This document shows, piece by piece, positions 9,196-21,248 of a stretch of 64,000 nucleotides of DNA. A program made the translations under genes and the position numbers. The notes beneath the pieces were generated by a model. The model made no database searches and was not told the origin of the DNA. It saw only the letters and a list, made by a program, of their open reading frames with translations. Source of the DNA: Arabidopsis thaliana (Eukaryota; Streptophyta; Magnoliopsida; Brassicales; Brassicaceae); contig NC_003076.8 in the NCBI RefSeq assembly GCF_000001735.4, positions 21,021,835 through 21,085,834 on the forward strand. The letters run 5' to 3'. Position 1 is the stretch's first letter. Each line of letters begins with the position of its first letter.

Positions 9196-11160
9196 ATGCC
9201 GTCACGAACACTCCCGTCGCCGGCACCGGTAAATTCACCGTTCTCTTCCTCCGTCACACCTCACCATGAAACAACCACCACACGCATCTTCCCTCCTCTT
9301 GCAGCTGTAGGTTTCTCTCTCTTCATAACTCTCTCCATCTGTTTCTGCAAATTCAACCGCAAACGCCGATCTCCCGCCGCCGTAGCCTCCTCCTCTACAC
9401 CGCCGCAGAAACAACCGTTACACGAGTTCTCCTACTCATCTCTCCGTAAAGCCACCGCTTCTTTCTCACCGGAGAATCGACTAGGTCAAGGCGGATTCGG
9501 CTCTGTATTCCGTGGAACTTTATCTCCTTCCTCCGGTGGTGGTAATGTCGCCGTTAAAGTAATGGATTCAGGTTCTCTTCAAGGAGAAAGAGAGTTTCAA
9601 AACGAGCTTTTCTTCGCTGGTAAGCTTGATTCTCCTCATGTAGTTTCCGTTATTGGCTTCTCTCGACGACGACGAAGCCGTTTGATTCTTGTATACGAGC
9701 TTATGGATATTGGAAATCTTCAAGATGCTCTTCTTCATCGTAGATCTCCTGAGCTTATGATATGGAATCGAAGATTTCTCGTTGCGATTGATATAGCTAA
9801 AGGGATTGAACATTTACATAGCTTGAATCCTTGTGTGATTCATGGAGATTTGAAACCTAGTAATGTATTGTTGGATCGATTCTTCTCTGCTAAGATCTCT
9901 GATTTTGGTTTAGCTAGGTTGAAATCTGAACATGTTGAAGTTAAAGTAGTGTCTGAGAGTGATGTAGTGGAAGATTATGGTTCTGTAGTTGAAGAAGTTG
10001 AGAGTGTTGTTACTAATACTACTGGTTGTGATGAATCTAACTTTGGATTCACTGATCAGTCTCCGGTGCCTCTTTCATCGCCGGAGATGGTGGAGCAGGT
10101 GCCTATGACGTCACCGGAGACAGTTGTATCGGTTTCTCCGGAGATGGGGGAGAAAGGAAGTGTGTTGGAGGTTGGTAATGTGGTGAGGAGTAAAGATTGG
10201 TGGTGGAAGCAAGAAGGGAATGTTGGAAGAGGGAAAGGGAAGGAGTATGTGATGCAATGGATTGGTTCTGAGGTGAAGGAAGAGAGACAGAGTAGTGATT
10301 GGATTGCTGAGACGGCGGAAGGCGGTAAGAAAGTTGAGAAGAAGAAGAGTAGTAAGAGATTAGAATGGTGGCTTTCGTTGGATGAAGAGAAGGAGAAGGG
10401 GAAGAAGAAGAAGCGGAGAATGGTGAGAGAGTGGTGGAAAGATGAGTATAGGAAAGAGCTTGCTAAGAGAATGAAGAAGAAGAAGAAGAAGAAAACTTTG
10501 GAGTCTGAGTTTTATAGTGATGATGTGAGTGGAAGTGTGGATCAAAGGCGGCACGGGGATGGAGAAGTGTATAGGAAGAAAAGAAGAGGTGTTAGTAGTA
10601 ACAGTATAGGTAGTAGCATAGACTGGTGGTTAGATGGGCTAAGCGGTGAACAATGGAGAGCACGGCGTAGAAACAGTCAAGATTCAGTTAAGAGTTGCGG
10701 AGTCAGTAGCACGCCGAGCATGAGAGGGACGATGTGCTATGTTGCTCCTGAGTGTTGTGGTAATAACATAGATGATGTGTCTGAAAAATCTGATGTGTAT
10801 AGCTATGGAGTTTTGTTGTTAGTCCTGGTTTCAGGACGGCGGCCGCTGGAAGTAACTGGACCCGCGTCTGAGATCATGCTGCGTGCAAATCTCATGTCGT
10901 GGGCGAGGAAGCTGGCGAGAAGAGGGAGACTCGGTGATCTGGTGGATGAAAAGCTGCAGTTGTTAGACCAAGAACAAGCGGTTTTGTGCATTAAGGTGGC
11001 TTTGCAATGTCTGCAAAAATCACCGGTTTCACGACCTTCAATGAAAGATGTTTTAGAAATGCTTACAGGAGCGATAAGCCCACCGGATTTGCCTACAGAA
11101 TTCTCACCATCACCGCAGACTCGGTTCCCGTTCAAGGCACGAAGGAAGCAGAATCGATAG
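9196..11160 (+). CDS. Receptor-like kinase with a huge activation-segment insert
   Basis: Intronless, 654 residues. There is no extracellular receptor domain: after a short Ser/Pro/Thr-rich N-terminus comes one membrane segment (about 34-52) and a basic stop-transfer stretch (NRKRR). The kinase N-lobe has the glycine loop GQGGFGSV (97-104) and the VAVK lysine at 121. The catalytic loop reads HGDLKPSN (216-223), with Gly replacing Arg of HRD, so it is a non-RD kinase, and DFG is at 236-238. The APE motif comes only at 517-519, so roughly 280 residues sit between DFG and APE. The insert is very basic, includes Lys runs near 403-407 and 427-433, and holds repeated [DE]WW motifs. The C-lobe (DVYSYGVLLLVLVSGRRP onward) is normal. 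It resembles the At4g25390/At2g45590 type of receptor-like Ser/Thr kinase. Substrate and ligand are unknown. Confidence 0.88.
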   Translation: MPSRTLPSPAPVNSPFSSSVTPHHETTTTRIFPPLAAVGFSLFITLSICFCKFNRKRRSPAAVASSSTPPQKQPLHEFSYSSLRKATASFSPENRLGQGGFGSVFRGTLSPSSGGGNVAVKVMDSGSLQGEREFQNELFFAGKLDSPHVVSVIGFSRRRRSRLILVYELMDIGNLQDALLHRRSPELMIWNRRFLVAIDIAKGIEHLHSLNPCVIHGDLKPSNVLLDRFFSAKISDFGLARLKSEHVEVKVVSESDVVEDYGSVVEEVESVVTNTTGCDESNFGFTDQSPVPLSSPEMVEQVPMTSPETVVSVSPEMGEKGSVLEVGNVVRSKDWWWKQEGNVGRGKGKEYVMQWIGSEVKEERQSSDWIAETAEGGKKVEKKKSSKRLEWWLSLDEEKEKGKKKKRRMVREWWKDEYRKELAKRMKKKKKKKTLESEFYSDDVSGSVDQRRHGDGEVYRKKRRGVSSNSIGSSIDWWLDGLSGEQWRARRRNSQDSVKSCGVSSTPSMRGTMCYVAPECCGNNIDDVSEKSDVYSYGVLLLVLVSGRRPLEVTGPASEIMLRANLMSWARKLARRGRLGDLVDEKLQLLDQEQAVLCIKVALQCLQKSPVSRPSMKDVLEMLTGAISPPDLPTEFSPSPQTRFPFKARRKQNR

Positions 11161-12975
11161 AGCGGTTTCTTTGGTGGTAGATGTGTGTTGGTTTATAGCA
11201 TTTGTCCTACAACACTGTCTTTGTTAGTGATGTTTTAGTGTTTGAGCCACTTATATTTGTTTGCACAACGGTGTTTTAGCTTCGTATATCTGATTATGAT
11301 TAATTATTGTAGTTTAGTGATCATTTTCTTGTAAAACTCAACATCAATTTTTGCTAGTTTTTCTCGTAGATTTATGCTGAATTTGCATAAAGGATGCAGC
11401 ATATGAAGAGTATTCTGAGATTTGATATAAAAAAATCTGTTGAAATCTCTAAAAGTCATATGTTTGTACAGGATCCTCGTTATTGGGCCTATTAGGAAAT
11501 TATAGTGGCCCTAATCTAGTCATTACGTCTTATACACTTGGTTAGGACTGGCCCTTTGTTGAATATCAAAATACAATTGGTCTATTGGGCTTTGGAGAAC
11601 GTTATATTTCTAATTTTTTTCTAACATTATAAATTCATGAAACCACTAACTTTTGGGCAAAGCCGGTCTTGAAGATATAATTTTTTTACGACAAAAAAAA
11701 AAAAAAAAAGCCTCCAAGTTAAAAGAAAAAAAAAAAACATGTACATTAGTGAGTTTTGAAGAGAGAAAAAGGATATAATGGTGGGAGGGGTAAGGTGATT
11801 ATTTTCAAAAAGCTTCAAAAACACGATTTAACCATATTGGTAGAAATAAAATCATATGAAATAACTTTTGGCCATGTTTACATATCTTTCGTTCGTATAG
11901 TTTTTCATAACGATTTTAGTTGTATGGTTAAAATTAGCTGACATTTACCATCTATAAATAACATATCAATGTCGTGCTGGTATAAACCTTTACTGTCCCA
12001 CAACTACCAACCATACAAATACTAAAAAGAAAGTGTCAATTATCGCATAATTTACCACGAACAATCACTTTTCAAGTATTTTATTTTAGGTTGTATGTTT
12101 GTTTATTCTTTTTCAAGAAGTGATTTTCGTGGAAGTTTTAGTTATATATAAGCTCTATAGCGTTAATTTCCTGTTTTGGGCTCATAGGTGTGGTTCATGC
12201 GAAATACCGACTACCTTTTGCCAAAGATTTGTAAAACCAAAGTCTAATTGACGAAAATTACCACCACCTCACCTTGTAAGAAATGGCTTAATAATTACAG
12301 TCGTACTGTTTAAAACGGTATATCATTGAATATTGATGCCTTTCAAACGAATTTTGTTGACATCAACAATACGTTGATTATATATCATTTTGAGTATATT
12401 TTGTTAAAATTTTAATGCATTAATTAAAAAGACGATAATATTTAAAACAATTTCAACAAAACGAATACTTGTTACATAACATCTAACCAACCGGATAATT
12501 TGGTCGCTAAAATCTTTGTTTTTTAGTGAATTGCATGTGCAAAGTTTATCTTGAGAATTTGGAGGATGTCTTAAAATGTAGAATGGTAATAAGAAAAGAG
12601 TAAGCATGTGATCTCGATCGGAATAGAACATCACATATTTGATTATATTATTAACTATAGAAGAAGAGCTGATGAAGACCATCACTGCGTGCGTACCCTA
12701 TCAAACGTATTTTTAATTCTTTTTCCGATACGACTAACCAACGTATCTTCTTCTCTCTATTAAATAATATTATCAAAATATCTTTTTTTAAATTAATTTG
12801 CTCAATCTTCAAGACTGCAATAATTTTTCAACTTTACAACAAAGCCCTGAGCTGTTCTTCTAAAGACTAAGATCACAAAATCCGCATAAGATCAGATCTT
12901 GCTGTCTCATCTTCATCATCAGAAGTAGAGAATCTTTTAAAGGAATATTTACTTTTATTAATTTAAGACCACCAG
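11161..12975. other. Intergenic, kinase 3' region and BHLH36 promoter
   Basis: About 1.8 kb. Several GGGCC/TGGGC words cluster at 11485-11595 (near 11487, 11511, 11549 and 11586), the kind found near plant transcription starts and ends. There is an A-rich stretch at 11690-11740. The open frames here (for example 11756-11941 and 12404-12685 minus) have no recognisable domain. Confidence 0.5.
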
Positions 12976-14612
12976 ATGGATGATTGTCGGGACAAGAGAA
13001 GAAGACGGTGTACGAAGCTGACATGTGGTACTGATAATAACGACATGGAGAAGATGATGCACAGAGAAACTGAGAGGCAAAGGAGACAAGAAATGGCTTC
13101 TCTTTATGCCTCTCTTCGTTCTCTTCTCCCTCTTCACTTCATCAAGGTCTCACACTCCCCTAAAAACCCTAATCCTGATTTCGGTTCTTCATGACTTCTT
13201 AGATCTACTTAATCTTTGTCCTTTTATTTAGTCTTCCATGTAAGAAAATGAAAAAGGGATATAGTAACAAGTGTTTTGACTTTGTGATGTTACTTAACTA
13301 TAGTGTTTTTCTTAAAAGGTTCCTAAATAGATCTATTGCTTTCTTGGTTTGTTTTGTTTCTTGGCGGATTCTTTTGCTCTCTCTAGGGTAAGCGTTCGAC
13401 GTCAGATCAAGTCAACGAGGCGGTGAACTACATAAAGTATCTACAGAGGAAGATCAAGGAGCTAAGTGTGAGGAGAGATGATCTCATGGTACTGTCTAGA
13501 GGAAGTTTATTGGGTAGTAGTAATGGTGATTTTAAGGAAGATGTGGAGATGATAAGTGGGAAAAATCATGTGGTGGTTCGTCAGTGTTTGGTTGGTGTGG
13601 AAATCATGTTGAGTAGCCGCTGCTGCGGTGGCCAACCGCGGTTTTCGAGTGTTCTTCAAGTGCTTAGTGAATATGGTCTCTGCCTTCTTAACTCCATCTC
13701 CTCTATTGTTGATGATAGGCTAGTTTACACCATACAGGCCGAGGTAAACCTATCCTACCCTCATAATCTTAGTTACTTATTTCAGCTGCGATATAGACAT
13801 CAATTGCTCCAAAATATTTTTATTTTTTTCTAAAAATACTTTCTATTTCGAACTTTTCATTAAATTCTTTAACAAAATGCAAATCAAAGTTCTCCATAAA
13901 CCTTTCGTTTTGTTTGGTTTTCATGTTTGTAGTTTATAAAAATGGTTGGTAAAAACAAGAATTTGTGTGGTTGCGTTGTAAGATACACATACACACAATT
14001 TCATAACATCTCAATTTAGATTCAAAAAAAAAGAAAAGAATTGAGGTCTTTGCTAATATATGTATATACTATCGACATTTGAATCCATCAGATTGTGGAC
14101 GTTAGTAGGAACCTTATATATCTTTCTATCTTAAGCATCAAATATTTGAAAAGAAGAAATCATAATTGCAACTGTCCATATATACAAGAAAATGTTCTCA
14201 CATGTGGTAATTAAAATTTATATCCCTCATGCATTTAAATATATATATCACCTCATGGTGTATGTATTGAATTTTGAAAACTATTATATTTCTGGAGGTT
14301 AGAGGGTGCATGTGCATTATCAAGGTATTTCAATAATTCTGTCCCAGGTTAGAGGGTGGCATGGAATATCCAATTATAGAACAAAATGATCAATTAACTG
14401 TGCCTGTTGTTTGATTTTGTCTTCGAATTTTCTTCAAAGCAAAAATCTTACTCGTATGAAGAGATGTATACTTCGTATATATACTACTATACATAAGAGT
14501 TTGGTACATTTGAGTATATATATTGAAAATTTCTTTTGTTTTGCAGGTCAACGATATGGCTTTGATGATTGACTTAGCAGAACTTGAAAAGAGATTAATC
14601 AGAATGAAGTAA
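12976..14612 (+). CDS. BHLH36: bHLH transcription factor (BHLH36)
   Basis: Coding exons are 12976-13146, 13387-13743 and 14547-14612, giving 197 residues. The basic helix-loop-helix begins at [24 protein letters not shown]. The DNA-contact residues His29, Glu33 and Arg37 are present, which predicts G-box/E-box binding, and the loop-helix 2 ([23 protein letters not shown]) follows across intron 1. The C-terminal part carries an ACT-like fold segment seen in this bHLH subgroup. A second in-frame ATG at 13045 (Met24) would give 174 residues and keeps the whole domain, so the true start is uncertain. Its nearest relative is the next gene at 17928-18760, with intron positions at the same residues. 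Confidence 0.92.
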
Positions 14613-17600
14613 ATTCTTGTTGAGTAGGTTGCTCTTAACTTGTCAAGTAAACGACATATATAGTTAAGTACGTACTTTATTCGTACCTGTGATTGTTGTG
14701 TCGTGTTCACATCTATCTGTATGTATATTATGTTTATTCCATCTGATTGTCATTAGCTCATTTAGTTGTTTATAGATCGGAAAATTATGTTTCCCATAAG
14801 CTGAGTTAGTACTTCATGGTTATATGTTTTTTTTAATATTTTATGGTTATATGCTATGATTGGGATTTTATTTGATCAATTTCAAAAAGAAATTAAAGTT
14901 TTTAGTGGTGTCTAGGCAGTGTTTGAAGCTGGTAGCATTCGTTTATTAAAAAAAAAAAAGAGTTGGTAGTATTCTGCTGATTTATATATAAGAAAAACCA
15001 ACGAAAATTTACAAAATAAGAATTTATAATTGTAAGACAAGACTATAATATATTAAACTCATTAAGTTGCACATATTAGTGCTCGTATAAGAATCTGTTT
15101 ACAAACAAAAAAATGAAGCATATATGAAACAGCTATTAAAGTATATACAAAATTAAGCAAACAAACTATATAGTATTATAAAGATTTTTGTAGCTTCAAT
15201 CTGCTTTAATCTTAATTTGTAGGATAAAAATATGAGTTTCTTATTATGAACAGCTAAGTATTTTCCATCTTTTTAAAGGTCAATATTTGGATATTATAAA
15301 ACTGATACTATATTTTATCAAAATGTATAGTACAGTGAGTTACGTTGTACTAGCAACGCAAGTGAAAGTTTTATTGAAATTCCAATATAATACATTTGTG
15401 AATTTTTTATATAAAAAAATGCTTGCGGTTAGTTAGCATTTTGGTTTCACAAAACTAAAATATCTTAAAAGTTTTATTTTTTTGGGCGACATATACAACG
15501 ATATGTTCATGATGATGAACTTTTACAAAACAAACCTAACTGAAAAAGCATAAAATTATTGCCAGACAATATATTATTAAAGTCTCATTAATAATTTCAA
15601 AACAAATTCGGTTAAGTGAACTTTTTATGAAAAGAAAACAAATACTATGTATTAAACATATACAACAAGAAAACATTAAACATGCAAGATCCTACGGGGA
15701 AAACCGTTAGAAATGGATTTTCGAGATTTTTGACGGAATTCGACCGTCGAATATACAACATTGGAAATCAAAATCTGTTGGAAATGTTTTGGAATTTTCC
15801 GATAATTGTTTTTAATTATTTTAAAATATTATGAAATTAAATTCAAATTCGATTTATAAATAAGAATCTTGTATTTATACAACTCGGAAGCTCTAGTTAT
15901 CGTTATTATTTTCTTTTCTCTCAACCTATTAGAAACTATCACTAGGATCATCAAAATCAAAGATTTATCGAGTAAATCTCCCAAAAACGAATCGACTAGA
16001 TTTTCTGTTTCCGATCAAAACTATTGTTTTAAGACTTTAAGTAGTCCCATACTAAAAAAAAAAAAAAAAAAAAAAAAGTAGTCCCTTACTACATCAAATT
16101 CGTCTTCCTTGACGGCAGTTCTACTGTTTACCTTTCTAACAATTTGATTAGAAAATACTGTTAGATTATTATAAGTGGTTGGTTTGTAACTGAACACGGC
16201 TTACACACAGAACAAAAATCAAACTTGAGGTTATAATGAATAACTACATAAACTCACATGTGGCATAATGCATGCTCGAAATAATTTGGGAGAGTGGGAT
16301 CCATGAGATGCTAATGAGGCTGGGATATTTTAGGACAAATGAAACAGCTGGTTTCCATCTATTAATAACCAGGATCTTTCTTGTCTCCTCTTCCACCTTG
16401 TCTTGAAGTTGCATGAGCTGTCCTAGGCCTATCTTTTAACTATGTCCACTCCACTTCACTCATCCTATCCACTTAGCTTATCCCCATTATTAAATGTGTC
16501 TCCCTTGGTTTTACTATTTATCTTTATCATATTTTGATTGAAAAATATCGTGAGGTTAGTTTCTAGAAGTTTTACCCGATGACAATCGAAATTGCCAAAA
16601 CAACAAAAGAAACTGATAAGATATTTTCTCTGTCCAAGTGAATGAGAGTGAATTCCCAATATTTTTAAATGATGTTTGTATTCTTGTTCTCTTTTTTTTT
16701 TCATTTAACTGTTATGGGATATGTACGTAATTTTCCGCAATTCTAATGTATACTATAACAATATGATTTTCATGCTTAGACTGCGTTAGAAAGTTCGGTT
16801 ATAATACTGACAACATTTGTGTGTTCATTGATACTGCGAACATCTTCACAAACATATTGATAAATAATCTCTTCTCTTGCATGAGATTATATTATTTGAG
16901 TACATGTACACGTTCTTATTTGCCGAATGTTCTTTGTTGCCACCATAAAGTTTTATTGGGCCAAAACTAATAGAAACCACACATAATCATTTCGTTGTTT
17001 TGTGTTTTTGTCAAACAAATCACACATAATTCAACGACAAACTTTCTAATTTGAGCAACCTCTTTATCTCCTTGAAAGTTTCTATGGAGAATTCTACCGA
17101 TTAGTCGACTCATGACTATTCATCCATTATCACAATTGACAAATCCAGATATTTTGATCAAATATCATTTGATTTTTTTGTTCTATCTCGAAGCAGATAC
17201 CAGTGTACCATAAGAAAAAAATGCTTCATTAGTCATCTTCAAATCACATGCAAAAATTTGGAAGAAAACTGAAAACAATTTGCATGATAGATCATAATGT
17301 TCAAGCAAAAATAAATAAATCCAAATGTGATAAAATGTATAGATATTCACATTGATCTTACTAGTAATATTATATATTTTCTAAAGTTAATTAAAATGTT
17401 CTATGTATTTTTTTATATATGAAACACATCATATAAAAGAAAATTGGAATGTAAATTCCAGATCTTGATCCATATAAATATATCAAGATTTATATCGATC
17501 AAGATCATATTGGGATCCGTTTTAGACTAATCAAGATTTTACCATTCATATTTCTTGGATATCTGAAATTATAAAGCGCGTCAGAAAATCTTCTACAAGA

Positions 17601-17645
17601 CACTCCCAACATTAAAAAGCCAGAGAAATGATTTGCACACACTCG
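14613..17645. other. Intergenic between the two bHLH genes
   Basis: About 3 kb of AT-rich spacer with no convincing gene. It contains a 24-base A run (16054-16077) inside a 13-base direct repeat. It also holds a 10-base perfect inverted repeat (GATCTTGATC at 17461-17470 and GATCAAGATC at 17497-17506) with a further ATCAAGAT copy between the arms. No leftover bHLH exon was seen between the tandem copies. Confidence 0.55.
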
Positions 17646-17648
17646 CTA

Positions 17649-17684
17649 GTTATATACATACAAAGCATAAAGTTCTGTCACGTG
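17649..17684 (+). promoter_or_regulatory. BHLH120 promoter elements (TATA-like and G-box)
   Basis: A TATATA-like sequence at about 17650-17657 is followed by a perfect CACGTG G-box at 17679-17684, about 245 bases before the preferred start codon at 17928. A G-box is a target of bHLH and bZIP factors, so auto- or cross-regulation is possible but not shown. Confidence 0.35.
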
Positions 17685-17927
17685 TAAAAGAGCTTGTGAA
17701 ACATTACAGCAAACCAAACTATTTGACTAAAGATGAAAACAACACCTCTCCCGAGGCTGCATTATTTAGTAAGTCTTCTTTGTTTTTTTCTTTCTTCCAA
17801 GATTAAAGAAGACAGACCCAATTATGTAAGGGCAGTCTCTCCTATAAACCTAACTAGTTCATTGGAAAAAACAAGAGAGAAAAAAAAACGATTACTGCTG
17901 AGATCTACCATTTCTAAACCTCAACCC

Positions 17928-18760
17928 ATGAATCCTTCTAACAATCCTAAAAAGACAAGGCACCAGAGTCATATGCCTCAAGAAAGAGATGAAACGAAGA
18001 AGGAGAAGAAGCTTCTCCACCGCAACATCGAACGACAAAGAAGACAAGAAATGGCGATCCTTTTCGCCTCTCTTCGTAGTCAGCTACCTCTAAAATACAT
18101 CAAGGTACATATATTTTACTCCAATAGTCTCATTGAAGTCCCAATCTTCCTATCAAGTTCATTGATGGGAGATTTTTGTTCTCTAGGGTTTTAGTTTTCT
18201 CAGGCTCTTTCTTCGCAGGGAAAGAGAGCCATGTCAGATCATGTAAACGGAGCAGTAAGTTTCATCAAAGACACGCAAACAAGGATAAAAGATCTCTCCG
18301 CAAGAAGAGACGAGCTAAAGCGAGAGATTGGTGACCCTACTAGTCTAACTGGATCCGGATCCGGATCTGGATCAAGTAGATCGGAACCAGCTAGTGTCAT
18401 GGTGCAACCGTGTGTGAGCGGCTTCGAGGTGGTTGTGAGCAGCTTAGCATCAGGTCTCGAGGCTTGGCCACTCTCAAGAGTTCTTGAAGTTCTTCACGGG
18501 CAAGGACTTGAAGTCATCAGCTCTTTAACAGCACGAGTCAACGAGAGGCTCATGTACACTATACAAGTCGAGGTACGGTTACATATTTGGAGTTATTGTA
18601 GAGTTTTTTAGTGTAAGCTTATCTATTGTGTAAATATGCTTATTCTTATGTATCCATATATATGATATATCCACAGGTAAATAGCTTTGATTGCTTCGAC
18701 TTAGCTTGGTTGCAGCAGAAGCTAATTGAGCAGTTAGTACTTTCCACGACTAGGCACTGA
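17928..18760 (+). CDS. BHLH120: bHLH transcription factor (BHLH120)
   Basis: Coding exons are 17928-18104, 18219-18572 and 18677-18760, giving 204 residues. The basic region [24 protein letters not shown] has His31, Glu35 and Arg39 for E-box recognition. The second helix GKRAMSDHVNGAVSFIKDTQTRIKDL follows intron 1. A Gly-Ser repeat (SGSGSGSS) interrupts the linker, and the C-terminus ends in a short extension. Intron positions match BHLH36 exactly: after the IK of helix 1, and between E and VN near the end, so the two genes are tandem duplicates. The frame is open upstream to an ATG at 17733, which would add 65 residues of Leu/Lys-rich sequence not seen in the family; the ATG at 17928 is preferred. 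Confidence 0.92.
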
Positions 18761-21248
18761 AAAAACTAACATTTGTCATAAGAATATGTTCATTGAATGA
18801 TGCTTTTGTCCCAATCTCTTTGTTTTAGTGTCCGTAAGGGTGTGTTCTTTTGGTCCTTCACTACTTGGAGTGATTTTTTTTTTTTTTTTTGTAAAAATGA
18901 TCTGGTTGATTAGATTGAATTAGCAAATTCTAAACTTTCATGCATGCTTCTTTATATAGGAGAATCTTTTGATCACCAACAAAACAAAAATATAGTGATG
19001 CGCCTGATTTCTTTATACATTTTTGAATATATATATTCATCAATCGATGATAAAGACTAGAGTCTCATCGGTGTCTTTTTATACTTCATATGCATGAACC
19101 ATAGTTGATAGATATTTTGAACATAGCATACATACACTTCTCTGAGACTTACCAATGAAGATATTTTATGAGAGGAGCATGGTAATGCAGGTTAAATAAT
19201 GGAGCAGCTGCCATTCAACATTAGTAGATATCTTGTGAGTTTTACTGACTAAATTCGTACGACATTGACCTATAGCTAGGAACAAACACTGATCAAAAGA
19301 AACTTTCATTTGATTAACCCGCATATATATTAGTAGATAATATGGCATGCACATAATTTGATTTGACTCACGGTTTTCAAGTTTTCTAATCATGCCATAT
19401 TTTGTTCATAAATGAAATTACATGACATTACTGAAATATATGGAAAGGAATACTGAAAACGTTTTTTTGGGTTAAGAAGAAGAAGAAAGTACATTCAAAT
19501 ATTCATCTATATTTTATAGTGACGTATATATAACTCTAGGTTTCTTTTGCCTCTTCGGCCTCAACCAGAAGCACTGAAGCACTGAAGCACATAAACAGTA
19601 TCGCATAACTTCGGTCATATATATTTTGCCGTTGAATAATTTTTCTTAGATTTATGTAAAATTATGGCTTAAATACATCTTAATTATATAAAAATTAGCG
19701 AGGATGGCAGTCGAATGTTAAAGCAATAAAGATACGATTGAGTGGTTGAGATCTCCCTAATATACTTTTGATTTAATTATTGTTAGTTAATGGTTAAGTA
19801 CAAAGATGCTGTCCAACGAATTCATGATCTTCAAATTGGATTATGTTCTAATAAAGACAGCCTAATTAGACCAATACTTAAATCAATTGTTGGTGATGCG
19901 TGGTTAAATAATATTCTGATGACAAAAAAACATAATTTTATTTTTTAAAAGTCCCTTTTCCAGAAGAAAAAAAGTTATAAGAAAAAGTTTAGCATATCCG
20001 AATTGACTAGTTCTATCTATAATTCAAGTGGATGACCGTAAAGCTTAAAAGAAAATGTCTATGCCCGATCCCTAAATTTCGAATTTATTTATAACAAAAA
20101 ATTTGGTAAACTATTTATTTATTAATAATAAATTGGTCACATATATTCCGATTTTTAGTTCGAGAAGTACCCTTTTATGAATCTGAAATCCAATTATCGA
20201 GGGCACGATTTAAGACAGCTCACCTAATCATAAATAGTGGAAGAAAAAAGCTCTAATCTTACGTATGTATGAGTTTCTGGCTTTAGAAGAGTTAATTAAC
20301 CTAAAGTTATCTAGTTGAGTGTTGTGTGAGTGTGAGGTTTGGCCCGTTTCTGATGCTGATTAGTTGGCATACATATCATTATCCGCATGTACTACCAAAA
20401 AATATCCGCTTGTACTATGGTCAGCTTTCGAATATTTATGGTGGTGTACGATTTTACCAAATATCCTTGAGAATAAAATCCACTTGGCGAATATTAGTCA
20501 ACGATTATTTGACTTTAGAAGTAGTCAAGGTTCTACAGAATTAGCAGTAAATAACATTGTAGAAATAAGTTTCTAGCTATCCCGTGAATTTTGGAAGGAA
20601 AAAAAACATATTTTTGTTCCTTCACTCATTTTATCATTGGTTTCTTATAGATTTTTCAAATTCTATAAACTTTTTGAATGATTTATCGAAAATTTTGGGT
20701 CTACAACAACTATGGCGAGAAATGCATAAACGATCCCATAAGTTAAGTTGTTAGAAATATTTTAACTTCTAATATTCTCAAAGAGACTAGGTTCTGAACC
20801 ATCTATTTTTAGAATTTTTAGTCAATTTTTGTGTGGCTCTTAACCATATTTATAACCAAAAGTTTAGAACCCATCATGGCTTTTTATTTTTGAACTAGTC
20901 CAATGGTAAAACTTCTAGTGATACGTTGTTCAAAGAAAGTGAACTGAATAGAGTTAGTAACATGTATCTCTGGCTTATCAACTCGCATAAATAGAATCAA
21001 AGTAAACACAGTCCTTATATGGACATGTTGTAAGTGATGAGAATCAACCAGCAAAGTTCAGAAGTTCATTTGGAGCCAAAACAGAACATAATCCAGAAGA
21101 TAACCAAATTGAAATCTTCTCTAAATTCTTCGTACATGTGCTGGATTGTGAGAATGAAACATGGTAGGGTAAAACCAATACAAAAATTTGCTGATGTTAG
21201 TTAACTCAATGGACATCATAAAACCTAATTTGGTCTAAAGATATAAAA
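18761..21248. other. Intergenic, BHLH120 3' side
   Basis: About 2.5 kb. A T run lies at about 18878-18891. A small tandem of an 8-base unit (ACTGAAGC-type) lies near 19567-19590. Two overlapping open frames at 20326-20576 show no domain. No RNA gene was recognised. Confidence 0.5.

Noticed and set aside
10360-11135. Minus-strand frames inside the receptor-like kinase
   Set aside because: Produced by GA-rich codons (Lys/Arg/Glu) on the coding strand; Leu/Ser-rich low-complexity translations.
15700-15800. Stretch with GACGG/CCGTC and TTTCCGA words, considered as a transposon end
   Set aside because: The inverted match is only 5 bp and no target duplication or second end was found.
17733-17927. 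Extended N-terminus of BHLH120 from the ATG at 17733
   Set aside because: The extra 65 residues are unlike any bHLH N-terminus; the ATG at 17928 is preferred, though 5' data could reverse this.
20326-20576. Two overlapping 70-codon frames
   Set aside because: No recognisable domain, codon use like spacer, and no splice partner or promoter.
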